The notes beneath the pieces are model-generated. The model worked only from the letters and a program-made list of their open reading frames with translations. It was not told the origin of the DNA and did no database searches. The position numbers were made by a program, and so were the translations under genes. Positions 5,639 through 13,310 of a stretch of 13,552 bases of DNA are shown here, piece by piece. Source of the stretch: Bacillota bacterium (GTDB taxonomy: Bacteria; Bacillota; Clostridia; Christensenellales; Aristaeellaceae); the NCBI GenBank assembly GCA_023459275.1, contig JAEWVC010000007.1:1-13552 (forward strand). Direction: 5' to 3'. Each line of letters begins with the position of its first letter. The stretch's first letter is position 1.

Positions 5639-8600
5639 AAAAGCTTGAGATATATGGGTTCAAGTCCTTTGCCCAGCGCACGGAGATCATGTTCAACCAG
5701 GGCATAACGGGAATTGTGGGCCCCAACGGCAGCGGCAAGAGCAACATTGCCGACGCCGTGCGCTGGGTGCTGGGGGAGCAGAGCGCCCGGCTGCTTCGCG
5801 GCGCCAAGATGGAGGATGTGATCTTTGGCGGCACGGAAAAGCGCAAGCCCATGGCCTACTGCGAGGTTTCCCTGGTGTTTGACAACGAGGACCGGTCCCT
5901 GCCGGTGGACTATGCCGAACTGATGGTCACGCGCCGCGTATACCGCAACGGGGAAAGCGAATATTATCTCAACAAGGCCGCCTGCAGGTTAAAAGACGTG
6001 GTGGACCTTTTTCGGGATACGGGCATCGGCCGGGAGGGGTACTCCATTATCGGCCAGGGGCGCATTGACGAGATCCTGTCCCAGAAGGGGGAGGACCGCC
6101 GCCAGGTGTTTGAGGATGCCGCCGGGATCATGAAGTTCCGGGCCCGCAAGGATGAGGCCGAGCGCAAGCTGGAAAGGACGCGGGAAAACCTGACAAGGGT
6201 GGAGGACATTTTGGAGGAGCTTTCCAGCCTTTTGACGCCCCTTGGCCGCCAGGCGGAGACCGCCAGAACGTATTTGCTGCTGGCGGAAAGGCTGAAAGGA
6301 CTGGATTTGAATGTGTTCCTCCTGCGCCATGACAAGATCAAGGAGCGATTGACCGCCCTTTCCCAGACCATGGACGGGCTTCAGGAGGCGCTTGACGAAA
6401 ACGCGGGCCGGCAGGCGGAAAAGGCGCAGCTTGTGACAGAGGCCGATGAGGAACTGGAGCGGCTGGAAGCGGAGCTGCTAACGCTGCGGGATGCGGCGCT
6501 AAACGCCAACGACCGGTGGCATGAACAGAAATCTGCCGGAGAAAAGGCCGCCCAGCAGCTTGAAAACAGCAGGGAGAACGAAGCGCGCCTTATAAATGAG
6601 CAGGAGCAGCTTGAGCAGCGGCGGCAGGAGCTTGCGGAAACGGATGCCTCCGGGGAGGGGAATTTGCAGACCCTGGAGGAAGCGCTGGAAAAATCCCGGC
6701 AGGAGCAGGCTTTGGAGCAGGAACGGCTGGATGGGCTGAAGGCGGAGGAGGCGGCAAGGGAACAGGCGCTGGAAGACCACAAGGCGGCCATTTTAAGCGC
6801 CATGAACCGCCTAAGCAGCCAGCGCACGGCCCAGTCCCGGCAGCAGGCCATCCTTGCCCAGATGCAGGAACGGCTTGCGGAGGTGGAGGGCAGCATAGAG
6901 GACCTTACCGGAAAGGAAGGCGACCTTCAAAATGCCCGGGAGGCTGCGGTACAGAAGGAGAAGGTTACCCGGGAACGCCTGAAAAAGCTTACGGAGGACG
7001 CCTCCGCCATCGACGCGCAGGTGCAGGCTTTGGGCGCGGCCATCAGCCAGAAAAGCCAGGCGCTGCAGCAGGCCGCAGGCCGCCAGCAGGCTACGGAAAG
7101 CCGCCTGAAGCTGCTTTCTGAGATGGCCGAAGCCTACGAAGGGTATGCCCAGGCGGTGCGCAAGGCCCTGACCTATGCCAAAGCCCGGGGGGAAACCGGG
7201 GTGCGCGGCGTGGCGGCCATGCTCATGCGCGTGCCCAAGCACCTGGAAACAGCCGTCGACATGGTGCTGGGCGGGGCGCTGCAGCACATTATCACAGAGG
7301 ACGAGCATACCGCCAAGCGGATGATTGATTACCTTCGCCAGAACCAGTTGGGCCGGGCCACATTCCTGCCCATGAGCGCCATCCGCGGCCGCGTGCTCAC
7401 CCCGCGGGAGCGGCCGCTGCTTACCATGCCCGGCTGTCTGGGGGTGGCTAGTGAATTGATCTCTTTCGACCCGGAATACCGCCAAATCATGGAAAACCTG
7501 TTGGGGCGCACCGTGGTGGCGGAGGACCTTGACGCTGGTATCGCCATCATGCGGGCCGGAGAGCAGGCCTTTCGCCTGGTAACGCTCAAGGGCGATGTGA
7601 TGCACAGCGGCGGGTCCATGACCGGCGGTTCCGTACAGGCAAGGGCGGCGAGCCTGCTGGGCCGGGAGCGGGAAATTGAGGAATTGAAAGAGGCCGCAGG
7701 CAGGCTGGCCAAGGAGCTGGCCGCGGAGCGGGCTTCGATGGAAGAACTGGAAAAGGAGCGGACGCAGCGCAAGGCGCTCCGGACCGAGGCCATGGACCTG
7801 ATGCACCAGGAAGAGATCGCCGTGGCCCGGGATCAGGAACGGGCCGTAAGCGCCCTGATGGAATGGGAAGCGGCGAAGGAACGCCTGCAAAAGACATACG
7901 ATGCCCGGCAGCAGCTTACCGAGGGCATCGGCCAGATTGCGGAGGAGCTTGAAAGCCTTTCCCGCCGCACAGGCGACGTTAAGACGGATCAGGAGGAAAT
8001 GGAGCGGCAGGCGCAAACCCTGCAAAAGGCGCTGGCGGAGGCGCGCCGGCTGGTGAATGACCGGCGGGACAGCCTTACCAGCCTGATGATGGCCGTTACC
8101 GGCAGGGAGCACGAACTGAATGCCTTACGGCGCGACCGCCAGCGGCTTTCGGAGGAAGTGCGGCAGGCGGCCGGGAACCTTGCGAAACTTGCCGGGGAGC
8201 TTCACGCGCTGCGGGCATCCATCGCGGCCCAGGAGGCCGGATTGACCGCCCTTACGGAGGCCGCCGCATGCAGCCGCCAGGCGGCCCAGGAGGCCCAGGC
8301 GAAGGTGGACGCCATGGAAAGCCTGCGCACAGGCCGGCAATCCGGGCTGCGCATTCTTCGCAAAGAGGCGGAGGAACTGACGAAGGAAGCGTCGGAGCTC
8401 ACGGAGAAGCTGCACCGGGCGGAATTGAACCGTGCCCGGGTGGAGGCGGACCTTACCGCCATGCAGGAGCGCATCTGGAACGAGTACGAGTTGACCTACG
8501 GCGGGGCCGAAACCTACCGGGCGGAGCGGTTCGACCTGGCGGCCGGGGAGAAGGAGGCCGCCTCGCTGCGGGAGCAGATCAGGGCCCTGGGCACGGTGAA

Positions 8601-9192
8601 CGTGACCGCCATTGAGGAATACGCGGCCATGAAGGAGCGGTTCGACGGCTTGAGCGTGCAGAAAGAGGACTTGAAGAAGGCGGAGGACGATCTTTCCATC
8701 CTCATCACAAGGCTGCTTGGGCAAATGGAGCAGCAATTTGTGGCGCAATTCAACCTTTTGAAGGGGTATTTCCGGGAAACCTTCGTGCGCCTTTTCGGGG
8801 GCGGGCATGCGGAACTGAAGCTTACCGATCCCAACGACGCGCTGAACTGCGGCATAGAGATCACCGCACAGCCGCCCGGGAAAAAGCTGCAGCTGCTGTC
8901 TTTGCTGTCCGGCGGCGAGCGGGCGCTGACGGCTATCGCCATCCTGTTTGCGATGCTGAAACTGAAGCCCACGCCCTTTTGTATACTGGACGAGATCGAG
9001 GCCGCGCTGGATGAGGCCAACATCAACTATTTCGCCGATTACCTGGTGGAATACGGGCGAAAGACGCAGTTTGTGGTGGTGACCCACCGCAAGGGCACCA
9101 TGGAACGGTGCGACGCGCTGTACGGCGTGGCCATGGAGGAACGGGGCATTTCCAAAATGGTGTCGGTGAATTTGACGGAGTACGCGGGATGA
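5629..9192 (+). CDS. smc: Chromosome condensation ATPase SMC
   Basis: SMC forms a dimeric, ATP-driven ring that, with ScpA and ScpB, organises and segregates the chromosome. The 1187-residue product has the full family architecture. The Walker A motif G-P-N-G-S-G-K-S is at 31-38 and the Q-loop glutamine at 143 (I-I-G-Q-G-R-I-D). A long Glu/Ala/Gln-rich coiled coil runs from about 170 to 500, a hinge from about 505 to 665 (glycine-rich end G-G-S-M-T-G-G-S), and a second coiled coil from about 665 to 1010. The ABC signature L-S-G-G-E is at 1093-1097, with Walker B and catalytic acid D-E at 1121-1122. The usual L-D-E-I-D is L-D-E-I-E here, a mild change. ATG 5629 has GGGAGGA upstream and overlaps the end of rnc. 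scpA and scpB are not in the window. Confidence 0.98.
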   Translation: MRLKKLEIYGFKSFAQRTEIMFNQGITGIVGPNGSGKSNIADAVRWVLGEQSARLLRGAKMEDVIFGGTEKRKPMAYCEVSLVFDNEDRSLPVDYAELMVTRRVYRNGESEYYLNKAACRLKDVVDLFRDTGIGREGYSIIGQGRIDEILSQKGEDRRQVFEDAAGIMKFRARKDEAERKLERTRENLTRVEDILEELSSLLTPLGRQAETARTYLLLAERLKGLDLNVFLLRHDKIKERLTALSQTMDGLQEALDENAGRQAEKAQLVTEADEELERLEAELLTLRDAALNANDRWHEQKSAGEKAAQQLENSRENEARLINEQEQLEQRRQELAETDASGEGNLQTLEEALEKSRQEQALEQERLDGLKAEEAAREQALEDHKAAILSAMNRLSSQRTAQSRQQAILAQMQERLAEVEGSIEDLTGKEGDLQNAREAAVQKEKVTRERLKKLTEDASAIDAQVQALGAAISQKSQALQQAAGRQQATESRLKLLSEMAEAYEGYAQAVRKALTYAKARGETGVRGVAAMLMRVPKHLETAVDMVLGGALQHIITEDEHTAKRMIDYLRQNQLGRATFLPMSAIRGRVLTPRERPLLTMPGCLGVASELISFDPEYRQIMENLLGRTVVAEDLDAGIAIMRAGEQAFRLVTLKGDVMHSGGSMTGGSVQARAASLLGREREIEELKEAAGRLAKELAAERASMEELEKERTQRKALRTEAMDLMHQEEIAVARDQERAVSALMEWEAAKERLQKTYDARQQLTEGIGQIAEELESLSRRTGDVKTDQEEMERQAQTLQKALAEARRLVNDRRDSLTSLMMAVTGREHELNALRRDRQRLSEEVRQAAGNLAKLAGELHALRASIAAQEAGLTALTEAAACSRQAAQEAQAKVDAMESLRTGRQSGLRILRKEAEELTKEASELTEKLHRAELNRARVEADLTAMQERIWNEYELTYGGAETYRAERFDLAAGEKEAASLREQIRALGTVNVTAIEEYAAMKERFDGLSVQKEDLKKAEDDLSILITRLLGQMEQQFVAQFNLLKGYFRETFVRLFGGGHAELKLTDPNDALNCGIEITAQPPGKKLQLLSLLSGGERALTAIAILFAMLKLKPTPFCILDEIEAALDEANINYFADYLVEYGRKTQFVVVTHRKGTMERCDALYGVAMEERGISKMVSVNLTEYAG

Positions 9193-9234
9193 TAAAGAGC
9201 GGCGCTGCCGTTTAAAGCGGAAGGAGATACCGCA

Positions 9235-10149
9235 ATGGAAGAAAAGGAAAAGAAGGGCTTGTTCGCCAGGCTCCGCGAGGGGCTTTCCAAAACGCGCTCC
9301 AACATGGCGCAGAAGGTGGACGACCTGGTGGAATCCGCGGGCGTGGTGGACGAGGACTTTTACGACGAGCTGATGGACATCCTGATCCTGTCCGACGCGG
9401 GCGTGCCCGCTACCCAGGAGATCCTTGATGCGCTCCGGCAGCGGGTGAAAAAGGAAAATGTCAAAAACGCCGCCCGGGCAAGGGAAATATTGGTGGAGAT
9501 CATCGCCGGGGAGATGGACATCCCGCGCCCGCCGCTGAAGTGGCCCATGGTGATGCTGGTGGTGGGCGTGAACGGCGTGGGAAAGACCACCACCATTGGC
9601 AAGCTGGCGCTTAGGTTTCAGGCCATCGGGCGAACGGTGATGCTGGCCGCGGGGGATACCTTCCGGGCCGCGGCGGCGGATCAGTTGGCCATCTGGGCCG
9701 ACCGCGCCCGGGTGCCTCTTATCCGCCATGCCGAAGGCGCCGACCCCGCGGCTGTGGTGTATGACGCGGTGCAGGCGGCCAAGGCCCGCAAGGCGGACCT
9801 GCTGATTGTGGATACCGCCGGACGGCTGCACAACAAGAAGAATCTGATGGATGAACTGAACAAGATGCGCAAGGTGATTGACCGGGAGTACAAGGAGGCC
9901 GATGTGCGCTGCATGCTGGTGCTGGACGCCACCACCGGGCAGAACGGCCTGAATCAGGCGCGCACCTTTAAGGAGTTTGCGGACATCAATGGCATCGTGC
10001 TGACCAAGCTGGACGGCACCGCCAAGGGCGGCATCGCCATTGCCATCCGCCGGGAGCTGAACGTGCCGGTGTGGTACGTGGGCGTGGGCGAGGGGATCGA
10101 TGACCTGCAGCCCTTTGACGCCAAGGAGTTTGCCAAAGCGCTGTTTTGA
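9235..10149 (+). CDS. ftsY: Signal recognition particle receptor FtsY
   Basis: FtsY is the membrane-side GTPase that receives SRP-bound ribosomes and delivers them to the Sec translocon. The 304-residue product consists of the N domain (about 1-95) and the G domain. The P-loop G-V-N-G-V-G-K-T-T-T is at 111-120, D-T-F-R-A-A-A at 141-147, D-T-A-G-R at 193-197 and the base-recognition T-K-L-D-G-T-A-K-G-G at 257-266. The ending G-V-G-E-G-I-D-D-L-Q-P-F is characteristic of FtsY rather than Ffh. The acidic A domain is nearly absent: only a short charged stretch precedes the N domain, as in many Bacillota. ATG 9235 has GGAAGGAG (9220-9227) upstream. It follows smc by 42 nt with no terminator between, so it is probably co-transcribed. 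ylxM and ffh, often next, are not found. Confidence 0.97.
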   Translation: MEEKEKKGLFARLREGLSKTRSNMAQKVDDLVESAGVVDEDFYDELMDILILSDAGVPATQEILDALRQRVKKENVKNAARAREILVEIIAGEMDIPRPPLKWPMVMLVVGVNGVGKTTTIGKLALRFQAIGRTVMLAAGDTFRAAAADQLAIWADRARVPLIRHAEGADPAAVVYDAVQAAKARKADLLIVDTAGRLHNKKNLMDELNKMRKVIDREYKEADVRCMLVLDATTGQNGLNQARTFKEFADINGIVLTKLDGTAKGGIAIAIRRELNVPVWYVGVGEGIDDLQPFDAKEFAKALF

Positions 10150-10217
10150 CAAAACGGAGGACTGATACGCCAAGGCGCGGTTTTCATGCAATTTTTCCGC
10201 CTGTTTCCATGTGTCTG

Positions 10218-10226
10218 TGCTACAAT
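10218..10226 (+). promoter_or_regulatory. Extended -10 promoter of the DUF975 gene
   Basis: TGC followed by TACAAT (10221-10226) is the same extended -10 form as before plsX. No good -35 is present at normal spacing. Transcription would start near 10233 and give a leader of about 20 nt containing the AAAGGGGAGAAG ribosome site. Confidence 0.5.
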
Positions 10227-10251
10227 GCACTTCATGAAAGGGGAGAAGAAC

Positions 10252-10998
10252 ATGCAATTTTCCGACAGCCGTACCCTGCGCAGGCGCGGGCTTTCGGCCC
10301 TGCGGGGCAACTGGCAGACCGCGCTGACGGTGACCTTTGCGGCGGGATTGATCAGCCTTCTGCAGAATACGCTGCAGTTCCGCCTGGGCGCGGATTCCAT
10401 TGCGCAATTTGAAGCCACGGGGAATTTGGCGTATATCCAAAATGCGTATTCCCCGTATTCCGGCTGGATCACACTGCTGGGCATTTTGCAGTTCATTCTA
10501 GGCTTTGCGCTGATGGTAGGGATGAATGTGTATTATGTGGCGCTGCACACGGAAGAAAACCCTCCTTTTTCCCTGGTGTTCTCCCGGCTGCGCATCCTGT
10601 GGCGCTGCCTGGGCCTGTATCTTATGATGATTATTTTCATCTGCCTGTGGTCGCTGCTGCTGGTGGTGCCGGGGATCATCGCGGCATACAGGTACGCCAT
10701 GGCGCCGTATCTTCTGGCCGAAAACCCCGATATGGGCGTGATGGAGGCCATTGCCCGCAGCAAGGAAATGATGGACGGCCACAAGGCCAGGCTTTTTTAC
10801 CTGCAGTTCAGCTTTCTGGGCTGGATTATTCTGGCGGTGGGGGTCACAGGGAGTCTGACCGCCTGGGGGCTTGTGGGCACTGTGCTGGGGATGCTGGCCT
10901 CCCTTGCGCTGCAGGTGTACATGAATTCCGCTGTGGCAGGCTTCTATGTGGAGCTTTCGGGCCTGAGCGAAAACAGGGCCCAGGGGCGCGTGGAGTGA
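10252..10998 (+). CDS. DUF975 family integral membrane protein
   Basis: The 248-residue product matches the DUF975 family, which is common in Clostridia and has no known biochemical role. Seen: an N-terminal motif with A-L-R-G-N-W (16-21), five hydrophobic segments (about 22-38, 72-97, 119-145, 185-205 and 207-228), and between the third and fourth the family hallmark R-Y-A-M-A-P-Y-L-L-A-E-N-P (147-159). This is followed by a helix M-E-A-I-A-R-S-K-E-M-M-D-G-H-K with a basic end that probably lies in the cytoplasm. ATG 10252 is chosen because AAAGGGGAGAAG (10237-10248) precedes it and the N-terminus then matches the family; the in-frame ATG 10234 is too close to the predicted transcription start. 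The gene has its own promoter, so co-transcription with ftsY is optional. It converges on the solute-binding protein gene. Confidence 0.92.
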   Translation: MQFSDSRTLRRRGLSALRGNWQTALTVTFAAGLISLLQNTLQFRLGADSIAQFEATGNLAYIQNAYSPYSGWITLLGILQFILGFALMVGMNVYYVALHTEENPPFSLVFSRLRILWRCLGLYLMMIIFICLWSLLLVVPGIIAAYRYAMAPYLLAENPDMGVMEAIARSKEMMDGHKARLFYLQFSFLGWIILAVGVTGSLTAWGLVGTVLGMLASLALQVYMNSAVAGFYVELSGLSENRAQGRVE

Positions 10999-11019
10999 TA
11001 CGGCAGGCGCCGAGATGGA

Positions 11020-11250
11020 GGCATTCCGGGGTTGCCAGGCTAGGCATGCATTTTGCATGAACGTATTCAAGAAGAAGGATTTCGTGCTTGCGGGCACGAC
11101 CAAAGGGCTTTCCGGTCGCCCTTTGGAAACCTTCGGATGCCATCTTCTTGCATCATTATGCTGTTATGCGATTAGCACGACAGCCCCATTGCTTTATGCG
11201 CCATGCATCTGGCACAACAATCCCTTCGGAAGGGCAAGGCGGGTACCGCC
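11020..11250. repeat. Non-coding stretch with several hairpins and an imperfect outer inverted repeat
   Basis: I see no gene in the 417-nt gap 10999-11415. Its first part has an imperfect 17-nt inverted pair (11020-11036, starting GGCATTCCG, with 11125-11141, ending CGGATGCC) that could close a structure of about 122 nt. Inside or next to it are CATGCA-TTT-TGCATG (11045-11059), CGTGC/GCACG (11083-11098) and a 9-bp stem CCAAAGGGC/GCCCTTTGG (11100-11126). Further right are CCCTT/AAGGG (11222-11234) and GGCGG-GTA-CCGCC (11238-11250). The make-up resembles the 946-1173 and 13199-13546 stretches, but I found no long shared sequence. Confidence 0.45.
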
Positions 11251-11284
11251 CGGTTCAGAAAAGACGCGGCCCCATATTTTTCTT

Positions 11285-11314
11285 GGTACAGTGTTTATTC
11301 TTTTGTCCTATAAT
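11285..11314 (+). promoter_or_regulatory. Isolated promoter with perfect TATAAT
   Basis: A consensus TATAAT (11309-11314) has GGTACA (11285-11290, 3 of 6 to consensus) at an 18-nt spacing. The predicted start near 11321 lies just ahead of the 19-bp hairpin 11335-11374, and no plus-strand gene follows. It may be a relic, a chance match or the promoter of a very short RNA. Confidence 0.35.
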
Positions 11315-11334
11315 GGAAGTTTTTCGGGGATGGT

Positions 11335-11374
11335 GCAGGAAGGGGAGCTTTTTTCAAAAAGCTCCCCTTCCTGC
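11335..11374. terminator. Long perfect hairpin between convergent genes (probable bidirectional terminator)
   Basis: GCAGGAAGGGGAGCTTTTT (11335-11353) pairs perfectly over 19 bp with 11356-11374 around a 2-nt loop (TC). It lies between the 3' ends of the DUF975 gene (+) and the solute-binding protein gene (-), 42 nt from the latter. Neither side has a T-tract after the stem, but the top of the stem itself is T/A, so both strands carry a T-run after a GC arm. Bidirectional termination is the natural reading. Confidence 0.65.
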
Positions 11375-11415
11375 TATAAGTATTGACTTTCCGCCGTTCT
11401 TCCCATGCCCCCCTG

Positions 11416-12978
11416 TCAGTGCGTCGCCAGGTACTGGTCATAGGCGGTCTGGTACAACTCGATGTAGCGTTCCACGCCCACAGACTTGGCCGTATCAAGG
11501 AAGGCCTGCCAGCTTTCGTCGGTGACGCCGCCGGTGATAAAGGAAGCGATGGACTCCTTCATGAATTTTTCGATCTCGTTGAACAGGCGGGAGATTTCCA
11601 AAGCGCTTTCGTTATCGGGTTTGACCAGCTTGTACAAGTAATAGAAAGAATGCTTTTCCAGCACGCCGGCTTTTTCATACGCCTGGCTGTAGTTGTAGCG
11701 CTCCACACGGTGGGGCGGCATTTTAAAGATGGCAAAATAGTAATCGCCGGGAGCGAAAAACTGGCCCAGGTATACGGGTACGTACTGGTACAGCGCGTTG
11801 TCTTCCGGCACGTAGAGGACCTCATACATGCCGTCCCCGTCGAGCTTCATGGTGGGGGGAATGGGGCCGCCCTCCTGAATGGGGCCGTTGACGCTGACCA
11901 TCATGGTTTCGGTTTCGAACTGGGCGTCCAGCCAGCGCAGCGTCTCGGGGACATGCTTGTTGGCAACGGTGAGGCACGCGCCCAGGGTGGGCACCTCCAA
12001 TAGGCGGGGCACGGACACGCCATATGCACTGGCCGGGGGCAGAATGGACACGAACTGGTCCGCGGCTTCCTGCTTCAGCGCGGTATTGATCAGGCGCGGG
12101 TAAGTGGTATAGCCCACCAGGCCTTCGTTCATTTTGACGCCCCACACGTTGGAATCCTGTGTGATGGACTCAATGTCCAGCAGCCCTTCGCTGTAGCACA
12201 TGTGCAGCCATTCGCAGGCGGCGCGGAACCCGGGCATGTACCCGGGAAAGACGACATTGTTGCTGTCATCAATGCAGGCGTATATATAGCGGTTCAGGGG
12301 AACGCCGAAATTGGCGAAATGGGTGTACAAGCCCTGGGTTTGCTGGGTCAAGTCTCCGGCGGACATGGGGATTTCGTCCTTCAGGCCGTTGCCGTTGGGA
12401 TCGCCGTCCCGGAAGGCGCGCAGCACCGTTGTAAGCTCGTCGATGGTGGCGGGGACCGCAAGACCCAGTTTGTCCAGCCAGGCTTTGTTGATGAAGAAGT
12501 GTCCGTCATGGTTGATATTCTGGGCCGCCAGATTGCCGATCCAGTAGGTTTTGCCGTCGGAGGCCGGGATGGAGGCGTTGGCATCGTTCATGTTCAGGCG
12601 GCTGTAATAATTGGGCATATACTTGGGAATGAGGTCGTCTAGGGGCAGCAAAATGCCTTGGGTGACGCCGTACTCTTCAATATCCACGTCGCTGCGCAGG
12701 ATCAGATCGGGGTAATCGCCGGAGGCGAACATCAGGTTCAGCCTGGTTTTCCAATCGTTGTCGGTCCGGACAACTTCCCACTGGATATGGATGTTTGTCT
12801 TTTTCTCCAGTTCCTTGAAGAACCAGAGGTTGTCAAAGTCCACCTGCTGGTTTTCCAGGCCGTACTGGAAAGCCCGCAGGGTAATGGGTTCCTGAACGAT
12901 AGGATATGCGGCTTCGGCGGCCGCGTAGGAGCAGGGCAGCAGCGCCGCCGCCAGCAGGGTACAAAGCAGTTTCCTCAC
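11416..12978 (-). CDS. Extracellular solute-binding protein, LplA/YtcQ-like
   Basis: The 520-residue product resembles the family 1 extracellular solute-binding proteins of the LplA/YtcQ type, which present sugars or oligosaccharides to ABC permeases. Seen: a signal peptide (MRKLLCTLLAAALLP then AAAEA, cleavage near 20-24), N-T-domain strands with L-N-L-M-F-A-S-G-D-Y-P-D (80-91), L-P-L-D-D-L-I (111-117), F-I-N-K-A-W-L-D-K-L-G-L (162-173) and a calcium-loop-like D-G-D-P-N-G-N-G-L-K-D-E (191-202), which is common in this family. GTG 12978 is chosen because it gives the signal peptide and has GGGAAAGGGA (12983-12992) upstream; the frame is open to 13209, but that part has no signal character. 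The only early Cys in a suitable place (16, in L-L-P-C) is not a proper lipobox, so anchoring is unclear. No permease gene is in the window, so it is an orphan here and its ligand is unknown. Confidence 0.9.
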   Translation of the reverse strand: MRKLLCTLLAAALLPCSYAAAEAAYPIVQEPITLRAFQYGLENQQVDFDNLWFFKELEKKTNIHIQWEVVRTDNDWKTRLNLMFASGDYPDLILRSDVDIEEYGVTQGILLPLDDLIPKYMPNYYSRLNMNDANASIPASDGKTYWIGNLAAQNINHDGHFFINKAWLDKLGLAVPATIDELTTVLRAFRDGDPNGNGLKDEIPMSAGDLTQQTQGLYTHFANFGVPLNRYIYACIDDSNNVVFPGYMPGFRAACEWLHMCYSEGLLDIESITQDSNVWGVKMNEGLVGYTTYPRLINTALKQEAADQFVSILPPASAYGVSVPRLLEVPTLGACLTVANKHVPETLRWLDAQFETETMMVSVNGPIQEGGPIPPTMKLDGDGMYEVLYVPEDNALYQYVPVYLGQFFAPGDYYFAIFKMPPHRVERYNYSQAYEKAGVLEKHSFYYLYKLVKPDNESALEISRLFNEIEKFMKESIASFITGGVTDESWQAFLDTAKSVGVERYIELYQTAYDQYLATH

Positions 12979-13079
12979 GCGATTCCCTTTCCCGCCGTGA
13001 AAGCGTCCGGTGACGGCTGGCACCGGATGAAACATTCTTTGTGTGTGCGGATACGAAACACATTGTTTTTCTATCAAAC

Positions 13080-13088
13080 AGTATATCA
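13080..13088 (-). promoter_or_regulatory. Possible extended -10 promoter of the solute-binding protein gene
   Basis: On the minus strand TGATATACT (13088 to 13080) has the TGnTATACT form. It would give a leader of about 95 nt that contains a 7-bp hairpin (TCCGGTG/CACCGGA, 13008-13027). No -35 of note is present. An alternative TTGATA on the same strand (13070-13075) lacks a good -10. Confidence 0.35.
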
Positions 13089-13101
13089 CGGGATGGACGG
13101 C

Positions 13102-13114
13102 TGGGGTAGCCCCA
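13102..13114. repeat. Small hairpin in the region upstream of the solute-binding protein gene
   Basis: TGGGG (13102-13106) and CCCCA (13110-13114) form a 5-bp stem with a TAG loop. It is the first of the chain of hairpins that fills 13100-13546. Confidence 0.4.
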
Positions 13115-13198
13115 ATGCCGATAGAATATGCGCTGTGTTGATGGGTGTAAGCCTGAATGAGGGATTCGCCGATGCGGCGCAGCGGGGGCAAACCTTTC

Positions 13199-13218
13199 GG
13201 CGGGGGCAAGCCCCCGCC
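13199..13218. repeat. REP-like GC palindrome
   Basis: GGCGGGGGC (13199-13207) pairs perfectly with GCCCCCGCC (13210-13218) around AA. The flanks AGCGGGGGCAAACC before and CTACGG after give the look of the short palindromic intergenic repeats found in many Clostridia. This likeness is from memory, not from a search. No coding role is seen. Confidence 0.5.
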
Positions 13219-13280
13219 CTACGGTGTCAGCATGCCGCGCATTATCTTTTTATGTACCGGGGCGGATGGAAGCCGGGCGC

Positions 13281-13310
13281 AAAAAAGGGGCCGCCCATTA
13301 GGACGGCCCC
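13281..13310 (-). terminator. Minus-strand intrinsic terminator
   Basis: Read on the minus strand, GGGGCCG/CGGCCCC (7 bp, extended by two C-G pairs past one mismatch, loop TAAT) is followed by six T's (13286 to 13281). It would end a leftward transcript that enters from beyond the right edge and so insulate the solute-binding protein gene. The same hairpin is repeated almost exactly at 13521-13546, without the T-run. Confidence 0.7.

Noticed and set aside
6811..8112. Open minus-strand frame of 433 codons inside smc
   Set aside because: It lies opposite the smc coiled-coil and hinge, has no ribosome site, and its composition follows the complement of smc codons.
8125..10440. Open minus-strand frame of 771 codons opposite smc, ftsY and the DUF975 start
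   Set aside because: It is antisense to three firmly identified genes, with His/Gln/Arg-rich low-complexity translation typical of shadows.
11015..11525. Two plus-strand frames of 123 and 145 codons between the DUF975 and solute-binding protein genes
   Set aside because: They cross several hairpins and the convergent terminator, lack ribosome sites, and translate to low-complexity sequence.
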